A stretch of DNA of 5,373 nucleotides from Alphaproteobacteria bacterium (GTDB taxonomy: Bacteria; Pseudomonadota; Alphaproteobacteria; UBA7887), in the NCBI GenBank assembly GCA_028289725.1, contig JANQOH010000450.1:1-5373 (forward strand), written 5' to 3'. This document shows positions 1-5,373 of this stretch, piece after piece (position 1 is the first letter of the stretch; every line of letters begins with the position of its first letter). The notes under the pieces were generated by a model, which was not told the DNA's origin, did no database searches, and saw only the letters and a list, made by a program, of their open reading frames with translations. Both the position numbers and the translations under genes were made by a program.

Positions 1-982
1 CGCCGCCCAGCGCTTGCACCGCGGCGGCGGCGTTCTCGCCGCACGCGTTCGCCAGGGTCAGCGCGCACAGCAAATTTTCCGCCTGGAAATCGCCGACCAA
101 ACCGGTGTCGACGTGATGCGTTTCACCCGCCACTTTGATTTCGAGGCTTTGGCCATTGGTCAGGCGCGCAAGTTCGACAAGCGCCACATCGCAGCCTCCG
201 ACGCCGTAGCTCAGAATGCGGTGGCCGCGCCGCCGGCAAATCTCCGACAACGGCTCGAAGTGCGTCGCGCTCGCGTTCAATACCGCCACACCGCCGGATG
301 GCAAGAGCTCGTCGAACAGCCGCGCCTTCGAGGCAAAGTAGGCGGCTTCGGTGCCGTGATAATCCAAATGATCGCGCGTCAAGTTGGTGAACGCGGCCGC
401 CTTCAGTTTCACACCGTCGCTGCGATATTGATCCAACCCATGGCTGGACGCTTCGAAGGCCAGGTGATCGATGCCTTCTTTCGCCAGTGCGGCGAGCATT
501 TTGTGAAGATCGGCCGGGTCGGGCGTGGTGAGCGACGGACCAGGCGTAAACCCGGGCGCGGACACGCCGAGCGTGCCCATGCTCGCCGCGCGCCGGCCAA
601 GCCGTTGCCATACCTGGCGCGTGAAGCTCACCACCGAACTTTTTCCATTGGTGCCGGTCACCGCGACAACGGTTTCCGGTTGCGCGCCGTAAAACGCCGC
701 TGCCATCAAGGCATAGCGTCGGCGCGGATTCTCGTCGGCGATCAACGGGATATGCGCGTCGTTGGCCGCCGCCGCCGCGCTGGGCGGCGCCAGCACGGCG
801 CAAGCCCCGCGTTTGGCGGCGTCCGCGATGTACCGCGCGCCGTCGGTATTGGATCCCGGCAATGCGGCGAACAGAAAGCCCGGCTTGATCGCCCGGCTGT
901 CGCTGGTCAGGCCGGCAATATCGATCTCGGCGACGTCCGATGAAAGATACATGCTACCGTCTGCCAGCTTAGAAAGACGCAA
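1..982 (-). CDS. murE: UDP-N-acetylmuramoyl-tripeptide synthetase MurE, 3' end missing at window edge
   Basis: Cytoplasmic Mur ligase that uses ATP to add the third stem residue (meso-diaminopimelate in most Gram-negatives) to UDP-MurNAc-L-Ala-D-Glu. I translated 327 complete codons with no stop; the gene runs off the left edge. Numbered from the TTG start: N-terminal UDP-binding domain with TSDSR at 26-30, ATP-binding P-loop TGTNGKSS at 109-116, TTPDP at 152-156, EASSHGLDQYR at 177-187, TNLTRDHLDYHG at 199-210, and the Lys of SKARLF (about 219), which is the carbamylated lysine in Mur ligases. GDFQAENLL follows near 297. The C-terminal domain with the DNPR-type motif that sets diaminopimelate specificity is outside the window, so that specificity is inferred. 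I chose TTG at 982-980 because it restores an N-terminus MRLSKLADG typical of MurE and overlaps ftsI by 14 bases; a weak GAGA lies 6 bases upstream. The alternative start is ATG at 952-950. Confidence 0.95.
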   Translation of the reverse strand, partial: MRLSKLADGSMYLSSDVAEIDIAGLTSDSRAIKPGFLFAALPGSNTDGARYIADAAKRGACAVLAPPSAAAAANDAHIPLIADENPRRRYALMAAAFYGAQPETVVAVTGTNGKSSVVSFTRQVWQRLGRRAASMGTLGVSAPGFTPGPSLTTPDPADLHKMLAALAKEGIDHLAFEASSHGLDQYRSDGVKLKAAAFTNLTRDHLDYHGTEAAYFASKARLFDELLPSGGVAVLNASATHFEPLSEICRRRGHRILSYGVGGCDVALVELARLTNGQSLEIKVAGETHHVDTGLVGDFQAENLLCALTLANACGENAAAAVQALGG

Positions 983-2696
983 GACGGATCTCGGTCCCGT
1001 CCGGTGTGACTAGGAGTGGGCTCGACGCACCGTCCAATGCAACGGGCGGCAGCCCCGCCATCGGGCCGATCTGAGCTACCACCCGACCGACGACCGGCGC
1101 CGCGGTCCAGCCACCGGACGCGCGGTTATACGTACCCTCATGACCCTTCGGTTCGTCCAAAATCGCGAGCACCACATAGCGCGGCTGATTGATCGGAAAC
1201 ACGCCAACGAAGGACGACATCACGCGCTTGCGATCGTAGCCGTTTGCGCCGATTTTCTCGGCGGTGCCAGTTTTGCCGCCGACGGGATAGCCTTCGGCAT
1301 CGGCTTTTCGCCCGGTGCCGCGCTCAACCACCAGGCGCAACAATTGGCGCATCCGATATGAGGTTTCCGCCTTGATAACGCGCGTACCGGCCGGTGGTTC
1401 CGATTCGGTGCGCGCGATCATGGTGGCCGGCACCAAATCCCCGTCATTGACCAATGCGCCAATGCCGCTGGCAAGCTGCAAGGGACTCACCGCTATGCCA
1501 TGGCCAAAGCCGACAGTCGCAACGGTCACGTCCTTCCATTGCGGCGGCTCCAGAGGCCTACCGATCTCCGGAAGTTCGACTTTCGCCGGGCGCAACAACC
1601 CCAGACTGTCAAGAAACGCGCGTTGCCGCTCAGCCCCGACATCGAGCGCCATCTTGGCGGCGCCGATATTCGAGGAATGCATGAAAATTTCAGGGACCGA
1701 TAGCCAGCGGTTTTCGGCGTGATAATCGCGAATGGTGAATCGTGAGACCCGCAAAGGTTTTGAAGCGTCATAACCATCCGTCAGCGTGACGGTTCCGGCA
1801 TCCAGCGCCATCGCCGTGGTGAACGCCTTGAATGTCGAGCCCATTTCATAGACGCCCAAAACGGCGCGATTGAACAGCGTCTCGGCGTCGCTTTTGCGAT
1901 CTGTCTGGTTCGGGTCGAAATCCGGCAGGCTGACCATGGCCAGCACTTCGCCGGACACAACATCGAGCACGACGCCCGCAGCGCCCAACGCACGGAACTC
2001 ATCCATCGCTTTCGCAAGCTCAGCGCGCAACACGTGCTGGAACCGAATATCGACACTCAGGCGAAGCGGCGCGGCGGGATCGGTTTGCAGCGCGTCATTG
2101 TAATGACGCTCAATCCCCGCCAGACCGCGGCCATCGACGTCGCTGAAGCCGACAATGTGAGCGGCCAGGCGTCCGACCGGATAAAACCGCCGCTGTGCCG
2201 GCAGGAAATCGAGCCCGGGTTCGCCCAACCGGTTCACCGCGACGACTTGGCGCGGTGTCAGCCCGCGATGAATCCAAACGAAACTGCTATCGCTGGCCAA
2301 GGCGCGCGCGACCGCTTCGGTATCCAGGCCGGGCAGAATTTCGGCGAGGCGCGCGGTCGTCGTCGCGGCATCGTGAACCAGACGCGCGTTCGCGTAGAGC
2401 GCGTGGACTTCCAGGTTCGTCGCAAGCACGACGCCATTGCGGTCAACAATATCGCCGCGCTGCAGCATCGGCTCGGCGATTTCGGTACGCGCCATGGCGG
2501 TCGTCGCACGCTCGGCGCCAATCAAGCCAACTTCGACCAAGCGGCCGGAGAGTCCCAAAAACGCCAGCGCGAACAATCCGGCGCCGATAGCCAGCCGTCG
2601 CCGACCGATCTCAAGCGCTTGTCGCCCCGCGCCATCGAGGCGCAAACGCGGCGCGTGTTTGCGATCTGACTGCGGATTGGGGGCGTCGTCATTCAT
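969..2696 (-). CDS. ftsI: Septal peptidoglycan transpeptidase FtsI (penicillin-binding protein 3, class B)
   Basis: Division-specific transpeptidase that cross-links septal peptidoglycan in the periplasm. It is anchored in the inner membrane and works with FtsW and the FtsQLB complex. The product is 575 residues, normal for the family. It has a basic cytoplasmic N-terminus (1-34), one membrane segment (about 35-58), and a pedestal-domain motif RGDIVDRNG at 80-88. The transpeptidase domain follows, with catalytic STFK at 287-290 (Ser287 nucleophile), SSN at 341-343 and KTGTAE at 475-480. All three active-site motifs are intact and in order, and there is no PASTA domain. The ATG at 2696-2694 overlaps the ftsL stop in an ATGA, and no strong Shine-Dalgarno precedes it, which fits translational coupling. 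The TAA stop lies at 971-969. RodA-partner PBP2 is a less likely identity given the dcw position between ftsL and murE. Confidence 0.97.
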   Translation of the reverse strand: MNDDAPNPQSDRKHAPRLRLDGAGRQALEIGRRRLAIGAGLFALAFLGLSGRLVEVGLIGAERATTAMARTEIAEPMLQRGDIVDRNGVVLATNLEVHALYANARLVHDAATTTARLAEILPGLDTEAVARALASDSSFVWIHRGLTPRQVVAVNRLGEPGLDFLPAQRRFYPVGRLAAHIVGFSDVDGRGLAGIERHYNDALQTDPAAPLRLSVDIRFQHVLRAELAKAMDEFRALGAAGVVLDVVSGEVLAMVSLPDFDPNQTDRKSDAETLFNRAVLGVYEMGSTFKAFTTAMALDAGTVTLTDGYDASKPLRVSRFTIRDYHAENRWLSVPEIFMHSSNIGAAKMALDVGAERQRAFLDSLGLLRPAKVELPEIGRPLEPPQWKDVTVATVGFGHGIAVSPLQLASGIGALVNDGDLVPATMIARTESEPPAGTRVIKAETSYRMRQLLRLVVERGTGRKADAEGYPVGGKTGTAEKIGANGYDRKRVMSSFVGVFPINQPRYVVLAILDEPKGHEGTYNRASGGWTAAPVVGRVVAQIGPMAGLPPVALDGASSPLLVTPDGTEIRLASF

Positions 2697-3034
2697 GGCT
2701 TTTCGTCACCAGCCGGCCCGGCGGCCGCGTCAATTTGTGCAAGTTCCGGTGTGGGCGTCACCCGGCGCGGTAGGTCTTGAACCGCGACGATCCGATCCGC
2801 GTCGAGCGGTACCAAGTCGAGATGCTCTTCAACGAGTTCGGAAAGATATTCCGGCCGATTGAGGTAGGCCCAATCCGTGGCCAGCACATGAAGCGCTTGG
2901 CGTTCTTTGGCAAGCTCAGCGGCGAGCCGCACGGCATCGGCCTCAAGCTCCGCGACCTCGTATTTCAACTCATAGACACCGATCGCGGCAATGCCGAGCA
3001 CAAGACTCGCAATGATTGTGAGACGCCTGTTCAT
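2693..3034 (-). CDS. ftsL: Cell division protein FtsL
   Basis: Small bitopic inner-membrane protein of the divisome. In the known system FtsL pairs with FtsB through a periplasmic coiled coil and activates FtsWI. The product is 113 residues: a short basic N-terminus (MNRR), one hydrophobic segment at about 5-22, then a heptad-like stretch rich in Glu, Ala and Leu at about 23-50. The conserved stretch LATDWAYLNRPEYL at 51-64 continues to HLDLVPL at 71-77, which I recognise from alphaproteobacterial FtsL. A Pro/Ala-rich tail follows. The start is ATG at 3034-3032, preceded by a good Shine-Dalgarno GGAGG (3043-3039) with a 4-base spacer. It overlaps rsmH by ATGA at its start and ftsI by ATGA at its end. 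FtsL sequences are poorly conserved, so the call rests on the signature plus position between rsmH and ftsI. Confidence 0.93.
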   Translation of the reverse strand: MNRRLTIIASLVLGIAAIGVYELKYEVAELEADAVRLAAELAKERQALHVLATDWAYLNRPEYLSELVEEHLDLVPLDADRIVAVQDLPRRVTPTPELAQIDAAAGPAGDEKP

Positions 3035-4017
3035 GCCGCCTCCAAGAGTGGCGGTGCGTCGGTGCGTTCCGCCGCGCGCAGCCGTGCCGAGCGCGCCCGC
3101 GGATTGGCCGCGACCTCCGCGGCGTTTGGCCGCACGGGCCGCCGGTTCAAAAGACGAAAGGATGGCGCGTGGCTTGCTTCCTTTGCCTCGTCCGCCGCCG
3201 GGCTGTGGCGCGACGGCCGTGGCGCGGGTTTCGCACGCGCCGCCAAAAAGCGCTTTACGATCCGATCGTTCAAAGATTCAAATGTCACCACAACCAAGCG
3301 GGCTCCGGCGCACAAGAGCCGTTCTGCCGCCGTGAGCGCGCGTTCAAGTTCGCGCAGCTCGTCGTTCACGTGAATGCGCAAAGCTTGGAAACTCAGGGTC
3401 GCGGGATCGATGCCGTCGCGTCTGCGCGGCAGCGCATCACGAATAACCGTCGCCAACTCGCCGGTGCGTGTTAGAGGGCGCACCGCGCGGGCGGCGACAA
3501 TTGCCGCCGCCACCCGCCGGGCCCGCCGCTCCTCACCGTAGGTGTAAATAATGTCGGCAAGCTCTTGTTCGCTTGCCTGGTTCACCACATCGGCTGCGGT
3601 CAGCCCGCTCGCGCTCATGCGCATATCAAGCGGGCCGTCGTCACGAAAACTGAATCCACGGTCCGGGTTTTCCATCTGGTCGGATGAGAATCCGACATCG
3701 AGAACCAACCCGCCGTCGAGCGCTGTCACCTCGTATTTGCCAAGCAAACGATCAATTTCGCCGAAACAACCCTCGACGACGTGTAGCCGGCTACCATATT
3801 GTTCTTCCAGGGCCTGGCCGCGCGCGACTGCTTCGGGGTCGCGATCGATCGCCCAGACCGTACACCGAGCCGCGTTGAGCAGCGCCTGGCTGTAGCCACC
3901 GCCGCCGAACGTGCCATCGGCGTATACCGCGCCATCGCGAGGCGACAAGGCATCGATGACTTGGTCCAACAAGACGGGCACGTGGCCGGAACGCAGGGAG
4001 GATGACGTTCCGGTCAC
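3031..4017 (-). CDS. rsmH: 16S rRNA (cytosine1402-N4)-methyltransferase RsmH (MraW)
   Basis: S-adenosylmethionine-dependent enzyme that N4-methylates C1402 in the decoding centre of 16S rRNA. The product is 328 residues, within the family's usual range. Motifs in order: GHVPVLL at 11-17, the AdoMet-binding loop DGTFGGGGYS at 34-43, DRDP at 58-61, LDVGFSSDQME at 106-116, RGFSFRDDGPLDMRM at 120-134, YGEERRARR at 160-168, FQALRIHVNDEL at 210-221, SLNDRIVKRF at 248-257, and C-terminal NPRARSARLRAAER at 305-318. Two spots differ from the commonest forms as I recall them: GFSS where GVSS is usual, and FESLNDRIVK where FHSLEDRIVK is usual. Neither looks disabling. The start is GTG at 4017-4015, overlapping the mraZ TGA as GTGA, with GGAGAG six bases upstream. 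The stop overlaps ftsL by ATGA. Confidence 0.97.
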   Translation of the reverse strand: MTGTSSSLRSGHVPVLLDQVIDALSPRDGAVYADGTFGGGGYSQALLNAARCTVWAIDRDPEAVARGQALEEQYGSRLHVVEGCFGEIDRLLGKYEVTALDGGLVLDVGFSSDQMENPDRGFSFRDDGPLDMRMSASGLTAADVVNQASEQELADIIYTYGEERRARRVAAAIVAARAVRPLTRTGELATVIRDALPRRRDGIDPATLSFQALRIHVNDELRELERALTAAERLLCAGARLVVVTFESLNDRIVKRFLAARAKPAPRPSRHSPAADEAKEASHAPSFRLLNRRPVRPNAAEVAANPRARSARLRAAERTDAPPLLEAA

Positions 4018-4499
4018 GTGCCGCTCTCCACAGGCCGGGAAGGGTCTGGCGTGGCCTGGGGGCGCCGACGCAGCGCCTGACGGTCGGCTAGGGCACGGTC
4101 ACGGACCTGCTTCTGATGCACCTTGTGTTGCGCAGGATCCCAGATTTGGAACGACTTGCCCCGACCGACAAACATCACCTTTTCGGATAATCCGGCATGC
4201 TGGCAGATCGCGTCGGGGAGGACGACGCGACCATCCTTATCGGGAGTTAAAGGATGGGACATGCCGAAGATGGCTTCCGAAAGGTGATCTTGTTCGTCCG
4301 ACAGGGGGTCGAGGTCTTCGATCTGCTCGGAGAGCGACTCCATATATGCCTCGGTACGGCACTCCACGCCTTGATGCGAAAGCGATGGGAATGCGTAGAA
4401 CGTGGCGTTCTTGCCTAGGATCGTGCGGAATTGGGCTGGCACGGAGACACGCCCCTTGCCATCCACTTTTTGCTCATGACCGCCGACGAAAAGCGCCAC
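4014..4499 (-). CDS. mraZ: Transcriptional regulator MraZ (double SpoVT/AbrB-fold)
   Basis: MraZ is the first gene of most dcw clusters. In E. coli it binds repeated TGGGN boxes in its own promoter and represses the operon, and its activity is balanced by RsmH. With a GTG start the product is 161 residues. The first AbrB-like half carries KVDGKGRVSVPAQFR at 11-25. The second half carries TPDKDGRVVLPDAI at 85-98 and continues through the EKVMFVGRGKSFQIWDP stretch to about 122. A basic tail (about 130-150) is rich in Arg and Gln. I chose GTG at 4499-4497 because family members begin MALF or similar exactly there, and GGGGGA (4510-4505) lies 5 bases upstream. An in-frame ATG at 4571 would add 24 residues with no family resemblance. 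The TGA overlaps the rsmH GTG start. Confidence 0.96.
   Translation of the reverse strand: MALFVGGHEQKVDGKGRVSVPAQFRTILGKNATFYAFPSLSHQGVECRTEAYMESLSEQIEDLDPLSDEQDHLSEAIFGMSHPLTPDKDGRVVLPDAICQHAGLSEKVMFVGRGKSFQIWDPAQHKVHQKQVRDRALADRQALRRRPQATPDPSRPVESGT
4024..4029 (-). promoter_or_regulatory. Ribosome binding site of rsmH, supports the GTG start
   Basis: The minus strand reads GGAGAG here, 6 bases before the GTG at 4017-4015. Good spacing, together with the GTGA overlap with mraZ, makes this GTG the best start. No ATG occurs upstream of the conserved GHVPVLL motif in this frame. Confidence 0.6.
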
Positions 4500-4578
4500 C
4501 TCTGTCCCCCGAATCGGACAATTCCGATTGGCCCAGTTCTTACCTTTGCCCGATGTCGGGCACCCCTCCACAAGGTCC

Positions 4579-4594
4579 CAAGGAACAAGCCTTG
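4579..4594. repeat. Inverted repeat (small hairpin) in the mraZ leader
   Basis: CAAGG at 4579-4583 and CCTTG at 4590-4594 form a perfect 5-base stem with loop AACAAG. The unit closely resembles the hairpin at 4642-4661, whose loop is AACTAG. If transcription starts near 4610, this element lies inside the mraZ 5' untranslated leader. Its function is unknown. Confidence 0.45.
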
Positions 4595-4605
4595 AGCGGC
4601 TGAAC

Positions 4606-4650
4606 TGGGATCATATGGAATACCATGGGAATATATGGTCGTCAATGGAA
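4606..4650 (+). promoter_or_regulatory. Probable MraZ operator: five boxes at a 10-base period
   Basis: Reading the plus strand, boxes start at 4606 (TGGGA), 4616 (TGGAA), 4626 (TGGGA), 4636 (TGGTC) and 4646 (TGGAA). Each is followed by exactly five spacer bases, so five TGG triplets sit in perfect 10-base register about 110-150 bases upstream of mraZ. This matches what is known of E. coli MraZ, which binds direct repeats of TGGGN separated by 5 bases. Two boxes fit TGGGN exactly; the other three vary at the fourth position or beyond. The boxes read on the strand opposite to mraZ. Overlap with the candidate promoter suggests autorepression of the operon. Confidence 0.8.
4617..4645 (-). promoter_or_regulatory. 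Candidate promoter for the mraZ operon
   Basis: On the minus strand a -35 element TTGACG (4645-4640) is followed, after 17 bases, by TATTCC (4622-4617). The -35 is good; the -10 is weak. A better -10-like TATGAT lies at 4615-4610, but its spacing from TTGACG is 24 bases. A further alternative is TTGCGT (4678-4673) with GCTAGT (4655-4650), also 17 bases apart. All three candidates lie in or against the phased TGG boxes, so MraZ bound there would block RNA polymerase. Transcription would start near 4610, giving a leader of roughly 110 bases. Confidence 0.35.
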
Positions 4651-4661
4651 CTAGCCATTGA
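4642..4661. repeat. Perfect 7-bp inverted repeat overlapping the last MraZ box
   Basis: TCAATGG (4642-4648) and CCATTGA (4655-4661) are perfectly complementary around the loop AACTAG. The left arm contains the box at 4646 and part of the candidate -35 element, so it may be a regulator site or a chance dyad. It resembles the smaller hairpin at 4579-4594. Confidence 0.5.
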
Positions 4662-4680
4662 TGGCGTGGGTGACGCAAGT

Positions 4681-4753
4681 CTAGCCGTGGGTTGGGACCA
4701 AGTTTTCGACCTCGCGCGAAGTGTTAAACAAATGGACACGCACCCACGTCTAG
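4681..4753. repeat. Interrupted inverted repeat, 11 of 12 bases matched
   Basis: CTAGCCGTGGGT at 4681-4692 is repeated in inverted orientation at 4742-4753 (minus strand CTAGACGTGGGT), with one mismatch and 49 bases between the arms. The core CGTGGGT also occurs as a direct copy at 4665-4671, 21 bases before the left arm copy. It lies upstream of the MraZ boxes. It could be a binding site for an unidentified regulator; no mobile element is visible. Confidence 0.45.
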
Positions 4754-4801
4754 TAGTCGTCTCGACACAAGCACCCTAGAACTGGAATAAGGCAAAATTT
4801 T

Positions 4802-4836
4802 GTTCTTGTTATGTTCCAAACAAGGAATATGAGAAC
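4802..4836. repeat. Imperfect AT-rich hairpin between rnpB and the mraZ control region
   Basis: Outer stem GTTCT (4802-4806) pairs with AGAAC (4832-4836). Inner stem ATGTTCC (4811-4817) pairs with GGAATAT (4824-4830) with one G-T pair, around loop AAACAA. On the minus strand it is followed by AAAATTTTG, so it could act as a weak back-up terminator for rnpB, but there is no proper T-run. Confidence 0.35.
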
Positions 4837-4846
4837 TTCCCGCCTG

Positions 4847-4875
4847 AAAAATTATTCCAAGCGCCTTCGCGTCTT
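4847..4875 (-). terminator. Weak candidate intrinsic terminator downstream of rnpB
   Basis: On the minus strand, AAG-A-CGC (4875-4869) pairs with GCG-CTT (4864-4859) around loop GAAG, with one bulged A. A run of five Ts follows at 4851-4847. The stem is short and 7 bases separate it from the T-run, so this is tentative. It lies about 55 bases past the 3' end of rnpB. Confidence 0.3.
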
Positions 4876-4889
4876 CATTTCTCCGGGCT

Positions 4890-4918
4890 GATGGGGCGCC
4901 GACCCATGCCGGCCCATC
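4890..4918 (-). terminator. Hairpin just downstream of rnpB, possible terminator or processing stop
   Basis: On the minus strand GATGG-GCCGGC (4918-4908) pairs with GTCGGC and CCATC (ending at 4890) around loop ATGG, with a 3-base bulge and one G-U pair. It begins about a dozen bases after the mature 3' end of rnpB. No T-run follows, so it is not a canonical intrinsic terminator and may instead stabilise or define the precursor 3' end. Confidence 0.4.
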
Positions 4919-4930
4919 CAAGCGAACAGA

Positions 4931-5302
<372 letters not shown>

Positions 5303-5307
5303 CCTTC

Positions 5308-5336
5308 TAGCTAGGCGCTCGCCTCATCGCCGTCAA
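5308..5336 (-). promoter_or_regulatory. Candidate rnpB promoter inside the end of the upstream gene
   Basis: The minus strand has TTGACG (5336-5331), a 17-base spacer, then TAGCTA (5313-5308). The overlapping GCTAGAAG (5311-5304) resembles the GCTANAWC -10 described for Caulobacter housekeeping promoters, although the spacing to TTGACGG is longer than in that consensus. The predicted start, about 7 bases past the -10, falls at 5301, right at the beginning of helix P1 of rnpB. The -10 covers the stop codon of the upstream reading frame. Confidence 0.55.
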
Positions 5337-5373
5337 GCGCGCCGGCAGCGGCGCGTTTGAGCGCTTCCTCGCG
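5311..5373 (-). CDS. C-terminal end of an unidentified protein, cut by the window edge
   Basis: The last 20 codons and a TAG stop (5313-5311) of a gene entering from the right edge. The tail reads REEALKRAAAGALDGDEASA, an Ala-rich charged stretch that would suit a C-terminal helix. Most codons start with G, as expected for real coding sequence. A second minus-strand frame is also open to a TAG at 5309-5307, but its composition is less protein-like. I cannot assign a family from this fragment. The gene ends about 10 bases before rnpB and seems to contain the rnpB promoter. Confidence 0.45.
   Translation of the reverse strand, partial: REEALKRAAAGALDGDEASA

Larger units (their letters stand above)
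4500..4930. other. Non-coding stretch between rnpB and mraZ
   Basis: This 431-base gap holds no gene I can support. Open frames crossing it on either strand are short, match no family I recognise, and run into rnpB or mraZ. It is visibly richer in A and T than the flanking genes, especially at about 4600-4650 and 4780-4860. Going from rnpB towards mraZ it contains two terminator-like hairpins (4918-4890, 4875-4847), an imperfect hairpin (4836-4802), a CAAAATTTTG palindrome (4793-4802), an inverted repeat with arms at 4742-4753 and 4681-4692, a hairpin (4642-4661), the phased TGG boxes (4606-4650), a smaller related hairpin (4579-4594), and the mraZ ribosome binding site (4510-4505). I read it as the rnpB 3' flank followed by the dcw operon control region. 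Confidence 0.75.

Noticed and set aside
14..943. Long plus-strand open frame of 309 codons
   Set aside because: It is antisense to murE, is very rich in Arg, Ala and Gly, and matches no family. The minus-strand frame carries all the Mur ligase motifs.
2034..2669. Plus-strand open frame of 211 codons inside ftsI
   Set aside because: Antisense shadow of a GC-rich gene; the minus strand encodes an intact FtsI through this stretch.
2777..3373. Plus-strand open frame across ftsL and rsmH
   Set aside because: It spans a real gene junction on the other strand, has a low-complexity Arg/Ala/Ser-rich product and no recognisable domain.
4500..4571. N-terminal extension of MraZ from the ATG at 4571
   Set aside because: The 24 extra residues do not resemble MraZ. 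The GTG at 4499 gives the conserved N-terminus and has a better placed ribosome binding site.
3911..4603. Plus-strand open frame of 230 codons opposite rsmH and mraZ
   Set aside because: Low-complexity product, antisense to two well-supported genes and the control region.
4681..4753. Interrupted inverted repeat as the ends of an insertion element
   Set aside because: Only 49 bases lie between the arms, there is no transposase and no clear target duplication.

Overview
The window is a GC-rich chromosomal segment, probably from an alphaproteobacterium. All protein genes lie on the minus strand. It covers the start of the division and cell wall (dcw) cluster, in the order mraZ, rsmH, ftsL, ftsI, murE, with an RNase P RNA gene (rnpB) just upstream. 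Three things suggest Alphaproteobacteria: the FtsL signature around LATDWAYLNRPEYL, the bacterial A-type RNase P RNA beside mraZ, and the overall gene order. I cannot name a genus.

Layout, read in the direction of transcription (high to low coordinates). At 5373-5311 is the last 20 codons of an unidentified gene. A candidate rnpB promoter (5336-5308) lies inside that gene's end, with its -10 element covering the stop codon. rnpB occupies about 5302-4931. Positions 4930-4500 are a 431-base non-coding stretch, AT-richer than its surroundings. It holds weak terminator-like hairpins, several inverted repeats and, at 4606-4650, five TGG-starting boxes at an exact 10-base period that look like the MraZ operator. 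Then come mraZ (4499-4014), rsmH (4017-3031), ftsL (3034-2693), ftsI (2696-969) and murE (982 to the left edge, 3' end missing).

The five dcw genes form one tightly packed operon. The first three junctions overlap by 4 bases (GTGA, ATGA, ATGA), and ftsI/murE overlap by 14 bases if murE starts at a TTG. MraZ is the DNA-binding autoregulator of the cluster, and RsmH methylates 16S rRNA. FtsL and FtsI belong to the septal peptidoglycan synthesis machinery, and MurE adds the third amino acid to the peptidoglycan precursor stem. Three of the five genes appear to use non-ATG starts (mraZ GTG, rsmH GTG, murE TTG).

I found no previously undescribed system. The points most worth a second look are regulatory: the phased MraZ-box array, two related hairpins beside it, an 11-of-12 inverted repeat upstream of it, the rnpB promoter embedded in a stop codon, and the likely TTG start of murE.
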